Of a DNA stretch of 64,000 nucleotides, positions 1 to 9,984 are shown in pieces (position 1 is the stretch's first letter; each line of letters starts with the position of its first letter). Under the pieces are notes generated by a model that saw nothing but the letters and a program-made list of their open reading frames with translations, was not told where the DNA came from and did no database searches. A program made the translations under genes and the position numbers. Source of the DNA: Pontiellaceae bacterium B1224 (GTDB lineage: Bacteria; Verrucomicrobiota; Kiritimatiellia; Kiritimatiellales; Pontiellaceae); NCBI GenBank assembly GCA_029432815.1, contig JAROBA010000021.1:28550-92549 (forward strand). The letters are read 5' to 3'.

Positions 1-2
1 TC

Positions 3-3000
3 AGCTTTCTTGCGGCGGTCCGCTCCTTTACAGGCAACGCCAACCTGCCGATTGTTATGGGGGAACTAAGCGACACCTACAGTGCACGCACCGTGGACAT
101 GAATGCGGTGGCGGCACTCGATCCGAACACTGCGATTGCCTCCTCTGACGGGCTGGCTACGCAGGATGGAACCCACTTCAATCCGGTGTCGCAGTTGCGG
201 CTGGGGCGGCGCTTCGCCGCCACGTTGCAGTCCCCGCCCGCATCCTCCGCGCTGGTGAATAATGACACGTTGGTCTTTTTAGGTGACTCGATCACGGCAG
301 CAGGCACCGATCCCGGTGGGTACATCACGCTCTTTGCCGCAGACGTTGCCGCGGCTTATCCCGCCAGCGGAATTCAGGTCATCGGTGCGGGTGTCGGCGG
401 GAACAAGGTGGCCGACTTGATGGCTCGCCTGGATGCAGACGTTTTAAGCCAGAATCCGTCGATCGTGGTGATTTATATTGGCATCAACGACGTCTGGCAC
501 TGGACCAAGCCGGATCCCGTTACGGGATTGCCGCGCGAGGGAACCACCGCTGAAAACTATCACGCAGGGCTCATCGATTTGGTGCTACGGGTGGAGGCAG
601 CCGGTGCCCGTGCCGTACTTTGCACACCTACCGTGATCAGTGAAGCGGCCGATCCGAACGACCCCAACTATGTCATGCTGGAAGAGTTTTCGGCGATCTG
701 CCGCACCGTGGCTCAACAAACCGGTTCTCAACTGGTCGACCTGAGAAATATTTTTACGGATTATAATCTACTGAACAATACGGCGGATGCAACGGCGGGG
801 ATTCTGACCTCTGATACGGTTCATATGAATGCAACGGGTAATCAGTTGATTGCGGACACCTTGATTGACGCGTTCAGCGTGTCTGCCGCTACGAATGTGG
901 GTATGACCATCACGCAAACAGGCGCCAATGGCATTAACGAAAGCTGGGAAACCGGTGCCGATTGGTCCGATGGAAATCCGGCCTCCGCCGGGAATGATTA
1001 TGTCAACCAGGCCAGTGGACGGATTTCTCGTACGCCCGCCGTTTCCGGTCCGGTATTTCCAGGGGCCTCCCTGACGATGACCAACGGCGCCATCCTGCGC
1101 TGCAAGCACAGTGGCACTGCGTTGATTTCAGATCTGCGAATCAGTGCCGGCAGCCAGCTGGATAATGGCGGCGCCAGTTGTTCAATTGACGGCAACCTGA
1201 CCCTGATGGGTTCCGGGGCGGTGAACTTTGATTCGCAAATATCGAGCCGGCTTACCACGATTGAATCGCTGGTGACGGCTGATGCCACCATCGACACGAT
1301 TAACATTTATATGACCCAGACCCCATGGACGGCGGCGTCGGATACGGGCGGGTTCGTTCTCAACAATGCCAATAATGATTTTTCCGGAACCTGGAACGTA
1401 TCGGCCGGTATGCTGAAGGGTTCAGGGCTCGGCTTGGCCAACTTCAATATCGGGGCACTGGGCTTTCTGGATATCGACGGCACCTATCTCAACACGAATG
1501 CAACCCTTACGATTGAGAGCGGCGGGGTCATGTTGCTCGATGAATTTGTATCGGTCGGTTCCGCAACCCTTTGGGGCGTAGCACTCTCGCCGGGGCTCTA
1601 TTCCGGTTCTGATCTGAAGGCGGATGCCGGGTATGGAGGCGCGTTCGATTCGGCTTCGCTGGATACGGCAACCCTGGCCGTCGGAGTGGATGCGGAGCCT
1701 CCACAGCCATTGGTGGTGCAAACCGTGGGGCATGGTGCCGGCAGCCTTCTTGGCTGGGAAGATGCCGCCACTTGGTCGGACGGGCTGACGCCATCCGCCG
1801 ACAAAGACTATGTGAATAACTCATCGGCCATGCAGACGCGCTCGCCGCAGTTGTCGAATCCGGTGTTTGCGGGAGCGTCGCTCACCCTGACGAATTCAGC
1901 CGCGTTTATAGCCAAGCACAGCGGAACGGCCACGGTTGCCGATTTCCGGCTTGCGGGCGGCTGTTCGGTCGGCATGGTCAGCGGAACGTCTCTGGCTGGC
2001 GGGCTGACGCTGACCGGCAATGGCACGCTCTTTTTCAATGCCTCGACAGCAAACCGCAAGCTCTCCATTGATTCGTTGATGAATGCGGGTTCCGGGATTG
2101 AGGCCATCCAGATTTATGTGGGCGGCGATTGGGATGCGAGCGCATTCAAAAATACCGGTTTCACGTTTACCGATTCCAATAACCACTTTGACGGATTGTG
2201 GGATGTGCAGGGCGGCTTTCTCAAGGGTAGCGGCTTCGGCTCCGGCAGCTTTCGGGTGCACGATATGGGCTATCTCGATTTCGATGCCGACTTTACCGGC
2301 AGCGAAAGCGATCTGACCATTCTGTCCGGTGGCCTGGTCAAGCTGGACCAGGATGTGACGGTTCAAACGATGACGATTGACGGCCAGGTGGTCTTCGCCG
2401 GAACCTATACCGGGAGCCAGTTGAAATCGCTGTATCCTTCCGCATTTGATGCCTCGTCGTTGGACAGTTCTGAGTTGGAGGTGTTGGCTCCGCATCCGGC
2501 GGCAACCATCACCTGGACGGGTTCGGAGGGCGGACAGTGGACGAACGCATCCAACTGGGATCTCGCCCGTGTACCTTCCATGCTCGATACCATCGTTATT
2601 GCAGATGATCACAACATCGCTGTGGATACGGATGTGAGCCTGAACGGCGGAAGCATGGCTTATGCGTTGACGGCCGGCAGCCATGCGCTGTCGTTGGTGA
2701 ATGGATCCGACCTGAGCCTGGCAAACGGAGCGGATGTGGATTTGGTTTCCGAGTTGTCTCTGTCGGATGGTTCCGAGCTGAACATTTCCGGCAGTGGCAA
2801 TCTGTTCAGTGCGTATCGGCTCGTGGTTGAATCCAATGCCACGGTGGTTGTGGTTGCTGACCGGCAGGGCTTTACTCCGATCACACTGGATGACCGCCTT
2901 GTTCCGCAACCGGGCAGCAAGCTGACGATCGATCTGCGTGAATATGATATTGCCAACGGCGATGAACTGACGCTCTTCAGTGCGGCATCCGCACCGGATC

Positions 3001-5288
3001 AGCCATTCAGCACGGTTGAAATCATCAGCGATCTCAACGCGACGCTGACCGGAACGAATTCCAATGTCTGGACCGTTTCGATGGTCACGCCCAGTATGAT
3101 TCCGGTGATGGAGGGCGGAACGGCTCCAAACTCGTTTGCCGAGGTGTGGGCGGGGTATAACCCGACCGTGGAGCCGCTGAATATGGAAATCATGCGCGAG
3201 TGGACGGAAGGGGATCTTACCCTGCGCGCGGTCCGTTATGACATCGGCACGTTCACCACGCCGTACGGCGGCACGCAGGTGTCGAAAATGTCCGGCTTCT
3301 ACGGCTTCCCGACCGGCGCAACTAACGCCCCGGCGATTCTTCAGATTCACGGTGGCGGCGGACGTGCATTGCTAGATGAGGTGCGCTATGCCGCAAACAA
3401 CGGCTATGCCTGCCTGTCCCAGAACTGGCTGGGCAATGAACTCGAAGGAGCCGCGCCGGGCGAGCCGAACACGGAGTGGGGCTCGGTCGATGCGCGCCAA
3501 GGCTACCATCAGGCTACCTTCATCACCGTCGAGCCGGATACAAAAACCATCGATCGCGTGGCCTCGCCGCGTAACAGCAACTGGTTCCTGCTCTGCGTCG
3601 CCAACCGACGCGGCTTGACCTTCCTGCAACAGCAGGCAGAAACGGACGGCGTCCGGCTGGGTGTGACCGGCTTTTCCATGGGAGGGGAGCAGACCACCTA
3701 TCTGAGCGGAGTCGACGACCGCCTGTGGGCAGCCGCACCAAGTGTCGGGGGTTCCGGGGAGATGACGCAGGAAGACATCGATGCCACCGGATTGCCCGGT
3801 TTCCACGATGGACTACGCAATCGGACCGAAATGTCCAAGATGGCCGTTTGTAAAGCCACCATGCCGACCATTACCACACCGATCCTGTATTGGGGGCCGG
3901 CCAACGACTTTAATGCGCCGAGCGATAATCTGATGTACAACTATGAACAGCTGATTCCGCCGACTACGGATCGACGCTTCTCGATTCCGCCGCACATGAG
4001 TCATCAGAATATTCCGGAAAATCAGATCACCGCCATGTTCTGGTTTAACCAGCAGATGAAAGGGGATTATACGCTGCCCGATCAGCCTGTGATCTCCATG
4101 GATCTGACGGGTTCGGATGAAGGGCCGGTGGTGACGGTTACGGCCGATACCTCCAAGCCCATCACCAAGGTGGAAATCTTCTATACGATCGATGAACAGC
4201 CGCGTACCCGCTTCTGGCGTGCGGCACTGGATGTGACCCAAACCGGTTCCAATGAGTGGAAAGGAACCTGCCGCAACATCGTGCAGGGCCAGCCGTTGAT
4301 TACGTATGCCAATGTGTTTTATGATTATGATCACAGCTCCTACACGATCGTGAACCGGGGCGACTCCGTGCCGTACACCGGGGACTACCTGCTGAGCTCC
4401 AACCTGAAGCAAATCCCGGCACAGGACATGATCGATGCGGGGACCTCGTTCATTGCCGACGGCAAGGCGATGCTGTGGGATGATTTCACGCGGGATTGGC
4501 AGGACTGGCTGCATAAGAGCTGGACCAGCAGCACCGGATGGCAGGCGTATACGCTGAAACCCAAGGATCCGTTTTACAAAGGCTTCCCGAATGCGGTGCT
4601 GGCGATGGATATTAAATCCAGCTCGGCAAAGTCGCTCCTGATCGGCATCGAGACCAACGGACGCAGGGATATCGACAACGGCAGCGAGGTAACCTATGCC
4701 GTATTAAAGAGTGTGAGCGGTTCTGGGGATTGGGAAACCATCACCATTGACCCGTCCGAGTTTCGTCCGGTTGTGACCGGCGAAGAACCATTCAGCGATT
4801 TTACACGGGTATCCTGGCTGTTTCTGCGGTCGGGTAATATGACGGTGTATAACTCTGACGGAAGCAGCGAAACGCTTTCAGCCTCCAGCTGGACGGAAGC
4901 CGAGCGCCGGTTTGCCAATCTGCGCTGGATCGTTCCGGCGTCTTCCTGGCAGTCGGAGTACAGCCTTTCCAATGACTGGACAGAAGATGTGGATGGCGAT
5001 GGGTTGAGTGCGCTTGAGGAATACGCTTTTGACTTCAACCCGCTGACCTACGACAGCCAGGGCTTTGCACCGTTTTCGCTCAATTCATCCGGTGAGCTGG
5101 AGGCACGGTATCTGGAGATGCAGGCCGATGTTCGGTATGATGTTGAAGCAACGACCAACCTCGTTGACGGGGTCTGGACGAATGCCGGTGTAACCTTCAA
5201 CACCGACGCATCCGGCATGACCATCGGCACCGTACCGCCGGACAAAGACGAGCGCTTCATCCACCTCAAACTTCAGTTGCTCCCATAG
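3..5288 (+). CDS. Secreted multi-domain carbohydrate esterase (SASA-like end, SGNH, beta-solenoid repeats, alpha/beta hydrolase), 5' end outside window
   Basis: The frame is open to the left edge, so the ATG at 57 is internal and the true start lies outside. The first ~70 residues resemble the end of a sialate-O-acetylesterase (SASA) domain, with DGTHF and LGRRFA. An SGNH hydrolase follows: LGDSIT (Ser codon at 288), the Gly block, GIND and a DTVH Asp/His pair. Next come two homologous ~250-residue repeats (about nt 900-1700 and 1700-2490), each opening near a WSDG motif, then a third solenoid-like segment starting ITWTGSEGGQW. From about nt 3090 there is an alpha/beta hydrolase with GFSMGG (nucleophile Ser codon 3675), homologous to the 14718 gene. 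The C-terminus carries a DVDGDGLS calcium-type segment and a final beta module. Deacetylation of a polysaccharide is inferred; the substrate is unknown. Confidence 0.85.
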   Translation, partial: SFLAAVRSFTGNANLPIVMGELSDTYSARTVDMNAVAALDPNTAIASSDGLATQDGTHFNPVSQLRLGRRFAATLQSPPASSALVNNDTLVFLGDSITAAGTDPGGYITLFAADVAAAYPASGIQVIGAGVGGNKVADLMARLDADVLSQNPSIVVIYIGINDVWHWTKPDPVTGLPREGTTAENYHAGLIDLVLRVEAAGARAVLCTPTVISEAADPNDPNYVMLEEFSAICRTVAQQTGSQLVDLRNIFTDYNLLNNTADATAGILTSDTVHMNATGNQLIADTLIDAFSVSAATNVGMTITQTGANGINESWETGADWSDGNPASAGNDYVNQASGRISRTPAVSGPVFPGASLTMTNGAILRCKHSGTALISDLRISAGSQLDNGGASCSIDGNLTLMGSGAVNFDSQISSRLTTIESLVTADATIDTINIYMTQTPWTAASDTGGFVLNNANNDFSGTWNVSAGMLKGSGLGLANFNIGALGFLDIDGTYLNTNATLTIESGGVMLLDEFVSVGSATLWGVALSPGLYSGSDLKADAGYGGAFDSASLDTATLAVGVDAEPPQPLVVQTVGHGAGSLLGWEDAATWSDGLTPSADKDYVNNSSAMQTRSPQLSNPVFAGASLTLTNSAAFIAKHSGTATVADFRLAGGCSVGMVSGTSLAGGLTLTGNGTLFFNASTANRKLSIDSLMNAGSGIEAIQIYVGGDWDASAFKNTGFTFTDSNNHFDGLWDVQGGFLKGSGFGSGSFRVHDMGYLDFDADFTGSESDLTILSGGLVKLDQDVTVQTMTIDGQVVFAGTYTGSQLKSLYPSAFDASSLDSSELEVLAPHPAATITWTGSEGGQWTNASNWDLARVPSMLDTIVIADDHNIAVDTDVSLNGGSMAYALTAGSHALSLVNGSDLSLANGADVDLVSELSLSDGSELNISGSGNLFSAYRLVVESNATVVVVADRQGFTPITLDDRLVPQPGSKLTIDLREYDIANGDELTLFSAASAPDQPFSTVEIISDLNATLTGTNSNVWTVSMVTPSMIPVMEGGTAPNSFAEVWAGYNPTVEPLNMEIMREWTEGDLTLRAVRYDIGTFTTPYGGTQVSKMSGFYGFPTGATNAPAILQIHGGGGRALLDEVRYAANNGYACLSQNWLGNELEGAAPGEPNTEWGSVDARQGYHQATFITVEPDTKTIDRVASPRNSNWFLLCVANRRGLTFLQQQAETDGVRLGVTGFSMGGEQTTYLSGVDDRLWAAAPSVGGSGEMTQEDIDATGLPGFHDGLRNRTEMSKMAVCKATMPTITTPILYWGPANDFNAPSDNLMYNYEQLIPPTTDRRFSIPPHMSHQNIPENQITAMFWFNQQMKGDYTLPDQPVISMDLTGSDEGPVVTVTADTSKPITKVEIFYTIDEQPRTRFWRAALDVTQTGSNEWKGTCRNIVQGQPLITYANVFYDYDHSSYTIVNRGDSVPYTGDYLLSSNLKQIPAQDMIDAGTSFIADGKAMLWDDFTRDWQDWLHKSWTSSTGWQAYTLKPKDPFYKGFPNAVLAMDIKSSSAKSLLIGIETNGRRDIDNGSEVTYAVLKSVSGSGDWETITIDPSEFRPVVTGEEPFSDFTRVSWLFLRSGNMTVYNSDGSSETLSASSWTEAERRFANLRWIVPASSWQSEYSLSNDWTEDVDGDGLSALEEYAFDFNPLTYDSQGFAPFSLNSSGELEARYLEMQADVRYDVEATTNLVDGVWTNAGVTFNTDASGMTIGTVPPDKDERFIHLKLQLLP

Positions 5289-5295
5289 ATCGATC

Positions 5296-5339
5296 TCCTG
5301 CAAACGGAGGATGGTTTGTCGCTAAATGCAGACTAAACT
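5296..5339 (+). promoter_or_regulatory. Candidate dyad-controlled promoter of the VWA-like gene
   Basis: A 16-bp imperfect dyad (5296-5311, arms TCCT/AGGA) overlaps GATGGT, and TAAACT starts exactly 24 nt after that G, at 5334. The same geometry occurs upstream of the genes at 23521, 24537, 29705 and 33597. The promoter role is inferred from this shared spacing. Confidence 0.5.
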
Positions 5340-5497
5340 GTTTCTGTTAATCAGGGATCATTGTGATGGGTAAATCGAAAATCACGTGGCCATTTGAACT
5401 CAACATCCCGGGCCGCTGGCAGACCGTTTTTTAGCCAGTTTAGATCTGTGAAGTTTGGTTGATTCTCTGGGTGAAGTTTTAGGAAGCGGGGGTTGTG

Positions 5498-6802
5498 ATG
5501 AGTGTTAAAAATCGATTGTTTACGAAGCATGCAAAGTCGAGTGCGGCACTGGTCAGCCTGGGCATTCATGCCGTGCTGATTTTGGTGGCACTCTCTTTCG
5601 TGGCCGTGACGGTCATCACTAAAGAAGAGCAGGCTTTTGAAGCCAAACCCGTGAACCGCCCCAAAATGCAGCTCAAAAAGCTGCAGATTCCGGTGAAAAT
5701 CAAGAAAACCCCGAAGCCGAAGCTACGTAAGCGCATCGTCGTGCAGCCGAAAATAAACCAAACCATGCCGGATATCACGATGCCGGAAATTACCGGGGTC
5801 AAGGGTGGAATTGGATCTGCCGGTACCGGAGGCCTGGGGGGGGCGGGCAGTCTGGGTTTTTCCATGCCGGAAATGAACGTATTTGGTATCAAGGGCAAGG
5901 GGGAGAAGGTATTCATCATATTGGATTCCACTCCATGGATCATGTATGACGAACTGGGAGGAATCCCCGCCTACAGCCTGATTAAGGATGAATTGGTTCG
6001 AATCCTGAGCAAGCTGAATTCGACAGTGTTGTTTAATGTGGCGGTATATGGCCATGGGACCGGAACCTACACCCTGTTTCCGCAGTTGGTTCCTGCCTCG
6101 TCTACGAATGTGGCCAAGGTCGAAGCCTGGTTGAAACCGCTGAATGCGGTGCAGGCTGACGGCTACGGCACCCGCACCCTGGGGGGGGGAGGTATCAAGG
6201 TGGAAGAGGATCTGGTAATTGAACCGCTGATCAACGTCAACCATTGGAGCGAACCGGTGATGTATGCCATGCGGCGGCAGGTGGATACCGTTTTCCTGCT
6301 TGCAAGTGGATGGGGCCATATTCTCTACAAAAAAGAGCCGGCTAAACAATGGAGCGAATCCAAGATGGCTAAATTCAAGGAGATTCAGCGGAAAGCCAAA
6401 GAGAAGCTTGCCGAGGAAAACAGGAAACGGAAAGCGAACGGCCAGCCGGAGCGTGTTTTGGTTGGCTCTTCCCTTATCGTGGAATATTTTCCCGGAACGG
6501 AGTTCCCTCCCCAGCCCATACACCATTGGTATACGCCCAAAGAAATTGCCAAGGCGTGTGTGAACCAACGCAAAGCATCTGCTCCCCGCACTCCAACCAA
6601 AAGTGGGTTGAGATCCAGAAGGGGAAATCCCAGAGACACGTTTACATTCAACGTGGTTCAGTTTATCCCTGAGACGGACGGTGTCCAGGAGGAGCGCTTT
6701 AAGAAGCTCAGTGGTATGCTCGACGGAGAATACCGGTCATTACCCGGTCTCGCGGCGATTGAAAGCTATCTTGATTCGGGTAAGAAAAAGGCGGGTGAAT
6801 GA
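5498..6802 (+). CDS. Membrane-anchored protein with TonB-like N-terminus and VWA-like domain
   Basis: No specific function recognised. The protein has 434 residues. One N-terminal transmembrane helix (about residues 17-40) is followed by a Pro/Lys-rich stretch like the periplasmic arm of TonB, a Gly-rich linker, and from about residue 128 a globular domain opening with VFIILDS. That resembles the first strand of a von Willebrand A fold, but the metal-site DxSxS motif is not intact (DSTPW). A charged Lys/Glu helix lies near residues 285-310. ATG 5498 is preferred over GTG 5495 because AGGAAG lies about 12 nt upstream. The gene stands alone between two polysaccharide-degradation blocks. It contains G8 (5836-5843) and G9 (6181-6189) runs. 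A role in envelope energy transduction or assembly is only a guess. Confidence 0.7.
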   Translation: MSVKNRLFTKHAKSSAALVSLGIHAVLILVALSFVAVTVITKEEQAFEAKPVNRPKMQLKKLQIPVKIKKTPKPKLRKRIVVQPKINQTMPDITMPEITGVKGGIGSAGTGGLGGAGSLGFSMPEMNVFGIKGKGEKVFIILDSTPWIMYDELGGIPAYSLIKDELVRILSKLNSTVLFNVAVYGHGTGTYTLFPQLVPASSTNVAKVEAWLKPLNAVQADGYGTRTLGGGGIKVEEDLVIEPLINVNHWSEPVMYAMRRQVDTVFLLASGWGHILYKKEPAKQWSESKMAKFKEIQRKAKEKLAEENRKRKANGQPERVLVGSSLIVEYFPGTEFPPQPIHHWYTPKEIAKACVNQRKASAPRTPTKSGLRSRRGNPRDTFTFNVVQFIPETDGVQEERFKKLSGMLDGEYRSLPGLAAIESYLDSGKKKAGE

Positions 6803-7001
6803 ACAACAGTTCTGATCCGGCCGGGGCTTACGGGTCCGGTGCATCCTACAAACGGGGGATTAGATACCGGCCATACTGTGCTAGGATCATTGGAATCCGT
6901 CCCGCCCGCAGATATTCTGAGGATGGGTAGGCATTGTAGACTAAACTAGGTGTGTTTTTATTCATGGGGTGTTTATGCCTGAGTTCAGCGATGGGAGAGC
7001 G

Positions 7002-9743
7002 ATGAAGTATAATTCTATGATGGTGACCATGTTGTGCGTGGCAAAAATTACAACCTCCGGTGTTTTGGCCGCGACCGATCCCCTGATTCCGGAAAACAAG
7101 CAATTGGATCCGGGCTGGGTTGATTCTTTGACCCTGAGGGGGCATCCGCAGGATGCGGCGATCCGGGCTTCGACCAAAGAGGGTGGTCTGGATTATATTG
7201 GCATGCCGGTGGGTGGCATTGGTTGCGGTCAGTTATACCTCTCGGGCGACGGTCAGCTCTGGCTCTGGGATATCTTCAAGAGCAACTATACCCGGGAGTC
7301 CGTTAAGGGCTTGAAGCTGTCGATCATGACGATGGGCGGGCACTATTCCGTGCCGGTTAAATCCGAAGGCGGGATATATTCCGATCGTAACGGGGCTGAG
7401 GTTGATCAGGGATTTGTGCTTCAGGTTACTACGGCAGACGGCAAGGTGGAGACGCGACCGCTCAACCGCCACGGTTTCTCCTCGGTTTCCTTTGAAGGTG
7501 AATATCCCATTGGCCGGGTCACGTATGAGGACGCCGCGTCTCCGGTAACGGTCGAATTGGAAGCTTTTTCACCTTTTATTCCGCTCAACGCCAAAGACTC
7601 GGCCATTCCGGCCACGATAATGGCCTTAACGGTTGAAAATCGCGGCAAAGAGCCGTTGCAGTTTTCACTCCAGGGCTACCTGCAGAATGCCGTAAATCCC
7701 TATGACCATGATCCAAAGCTTGGAAGCCGGAAGAATACGCTCATACAGCAGGATGGCCTTGTGACGCTGCTCAGCACATCCATTCCCGCTGACACGGCAC
7801 CCGAGGGACAGACCGGTTTAGAACAGCGGCATGGCTGGGGCTCAATGGCCTTAAGTCTGCTCGGTGCAAAGGAGGGGCTGGGTGGCTCCGCGGAGGCAGC
7901 AGTCCCTGCTTTCCCGTTTAAGAACAATTCTACATCAACAATGGCTCTGGATAAAAAACTGATCGGGTCGCTTGGGCAACAGTTTGCGCTGGAACCCGGA
8001 GAACGCAAAACTATCACCTTTCTCGTGAGTTGGTATTTCCCGCTGCACCAGGAGCGCGGCGGATTCCTGAATAAGATGACCGAAGGCGACACGGTGAACC
8101 GTCATTATAAACCCTGGTTTACTGATGCCGCGGATGTGGCGGCCTATGTGAGGCGCGATTTTGATCGTCTGGCGGGCGGCACGCGCCTATGGAATAAAAC
8201 CTGGTACGATTCAACGCTGCCCGTCTGGCTGCTGGACCGGGCCATCATTCCGGTGAACACGTTGGCTACGCAGACGTTTTTTTGGTTCGACAACGGTCGG
8301 CCGTGGGGATGGGAGGGCGTTGATTCCTGCGAAGGGACCTGTACGCATGTCTGGAGCTATGCCCAGGCGATGTCGCGGCTTTTTCCGGAACTGGAACGAC
8401 GGCTGCGCGAGATTACGGATTACGGCATCGCCTTTGACGAAACAACCGGCTTAATCGGGTATCGGGGGGATCATATAAAAAAGGTCGCCATTGACGGTCA
8501 GGCCGGAACCATTATCCGCACTTGGCGAGAACACACCATGTCCCCAAACAATGAGTTTCTTGAGCGGGTCTGGCCGCAGACCAAAAAGGCCATCGAATTT
8601 CTGATCAGTCAGGATCCTGATCAGGACGGCGTACTCGAAGGTTCGCAGGCCCACACGTTGGATGCCAGTTGGTCGGGGCCGATGGGCTGGCTCTCTTCGG
8701 TTTATTGTGGCGCCCTGAGGGCTGGTGAACAGATGGCGCTGGTGATGGGGGATGATGCCTTTGCCTATACCTGCGGACGGATTGCCGACAGCGGGTATGA
8801 AGCGATTGTTGAAAAGGTCTACAACGGCGAATATTTCATTCACCGTCCGCCAAATAAGAAGCAGATTAACACGAGTGACGGCAGCCATATCGATCAGGTA
8901 CTGGGGCAGTCCTGGGCGGTGCAGACCGGGCTACCGCGCGTTTTGCCGAAAGAGGAAACGGTGTCCGCGCTGAATGCCCTTTGGAAATACAATGTGTCGC
9001 CCGAAGCCGAAGGGTATGCGGTCAAACATACGGCCATCAAAGGCCACCGTGTTTATGCCGCAAAAGGCGAAGCCGGCATGCTCATGACCACGTGGCCGAC
9101 CGGCAAGGGGGCCGAAACCGCGGTACCCGGCATGAGTGAGCGTGTCGAGGATTTTGAGACCTGGCTCGGCCCCGGTGGCTACTTTGATGAATGTATGACC
9201 GGATTTGAATACCAGGCCGCGGCCCATATGGTCTATGAAGGGGAGCCGGGAAGTGAGCTGGTTAAATACGGACTGGCCGTTGCCCGTAATATTCATGACC
9301 GGTATGCACCCGAAAAACGCAATCCGTTCAATGAAATCGAGTGCGGCGATCACTATGCCCGGGCGATGGCCGGCTACGGCGTTTTGCTCGGCACCTGCGG
9401 TTTTGAATATAACGGTCCGCAAGGTGAAATCGGCTTTGCCCCGCGCATCACCCTCGAAAATTTCCGTGCACCGTTCACGGCCGCGGAAGGGTGGGGCACC
9501 TTCAGTCAGAGGTTGGATAAAAAGGAAATGGATGCTCGCATTGCCCTCAAACACGGAGCCCTTGAGGTGCAGACCGTTCGATTGCACCCGGAAGGACTAG
9601 AGGTAAAGACCGTTCATGTGACCTTGGGCGGGGAGCCTGTGTCAGCAACCGTGAACATGCATAAGGGCACTGCGGTAATCGAACTCGAGTCTCCAATCCG
9701 GATCCTGGAACAACAGGAATTGCGTTTTGTGCTGGCCCCCTGA
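7002..9743 (+). CDS. GH116-family glycoside hydrolase (GBA2/DUF608 type), Sec-exported
   Basis: A 913-residue secreted enzyme of the bile-acid beta-glucosidase-like family. The N-terminal beta domain opens with GMPVGGIGCGQLYL. The catalytic (alpha/alpha)6 domain carries WEGVD (Glu438) and HTLDASW (Asp554), which align with the nucleophile and acid/base of GH116 (Glu527 and Asp677 in human GBA2, from memory). ATG 7002 is chosen over GTG 6969 and ATG 6975: GGGAG lies just upstream, and the product then begins with a short hydrophobic signal peptide ending near GVLAA. The family includes beta-glucosidases, beta-xylosidases and N-acetylglucosaminidases, so the sugar is not fixed. Paralogues lie at 19808 and 30593. 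It heads the 7-23 kb block. Confidence 0.88.
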   Translation: MKYNSMMVTMLCVAKITTSGVLAATDPLIPENKQLDPGWVDSLTLRGHPQDAAIRASTKEGGLDYIGMPVGGIGCGQLYLSGDGQLWLWDIFKSNYTRESVKGLKLSIMTMGGHYSVPVKSEGGIYSDRNGAEVDQGFVLQVTTADGKVETRPLNRHGFSSVSFEGEYPIGRVTYEDAASPVTVELEAFSPFIPLNAKDSAIPATIMALTVENRGKEPLQFSLQGYLQNAVNPYDHDPKLGSRKNTLIQQDGLVTLLSTSIPADTAPEGQTGLEQRHGWGSMALSLLGAKEGLGGSAEAAVPAFPFKNNSTSTMALDKKLIGSLGQQFALEPGERKTITFLVSWYFPLHQERGGFLNKMTEGDTVNRHYKPWFTDAADVAAYVRRDFDRLAGGTRLWNKTWYDSTLPVWLLDRAIIPVNTLATQTFFWFDNGRPWGWEGVDSCEGTCTHVWSYAQAMSRLFPELERRLREITDYGIAFDETTGLIGYRGDHIKKVAIDGQAGTIIRTWREHTMSPNNEFLERVWPQTKKAIEFLISQDPDQDGVLEGSQAHTLDASWSGPMGWLSSVYCGALRAGEQMALVMGDDAFAYTCGRIADSGYEAIVEKVYNGEYFIHRPPNKKQINTSDGSHIDQVLGQSWAVQTGLPRVLPKEETVSALNALWKYNVSPEAEGYAVKHTAIKGHRVYAAKGEAGMLMTTWPTGKGAETAVPGMSERVEDFETWLGPGGYFDECMTGFEYQAAAHMVYEGEPGSELVKYGLAVARNIHDRYAPEKRNPFNEIECGDHYARAMAGYGVLLGTCGFEYNGPQGEIGFAPRITLENFRAPFTAAEGWGTFSQRLDKKEMDARIALKHGALEVQTVRLHPEGLEVKTVHVTLGGEPVSATVNMHKGTAVIELESPIRILEQQELRFVLAP

Positions 9744-9822
9744 TTAGCATTCAGAACCGGATTTTATGAAAAACAAGGAATAGATATGTTTGTAAAAAAA
9801 GTGAGCAGGAGCATCAGTGTTT

Positions 9823-9984
9823 ATGCATGCCTTTGGGTTGATCCTGGCTGCGGGGGTTCCGGCAGTTCCAAAACCGAATATTGTCCAGATTCAGGTTTCG
9901 GAAGAGGGTCATCATCTGCTTGCATACAAATTGCTCGACAGCCGACTCGATGAAATCAAAGAAGTATTATGGAGAAAAATATGA
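9823..9984 (+). pseudogene. Relic of a sulfatase-like N-terminus
   Basis: A 53-codon reading frame begins MHAFGLILAAGV and continues PKPNIVQI. This matches the signal peptide and first strand (KPNIV-I) of the S1 sulfatases elsewhere in this window, then diverges into unrelated sequence and stops inside the next gene's start region. An upstream ATG at 9786 in another frame gives a plausible Lys-rich signal start, so a frameshift plus a large deletion is likely. It may simply be untranslated leader for the 9981 gene. Confidence 0.4.

Noticed and set aside
1896..3350. 484-residue minus-strand reading frame antisense to the giant esterase
   Set aside because: Low-complexity, Arg/His-rich translation with no domain; the + strand frame has clear domains throughout.
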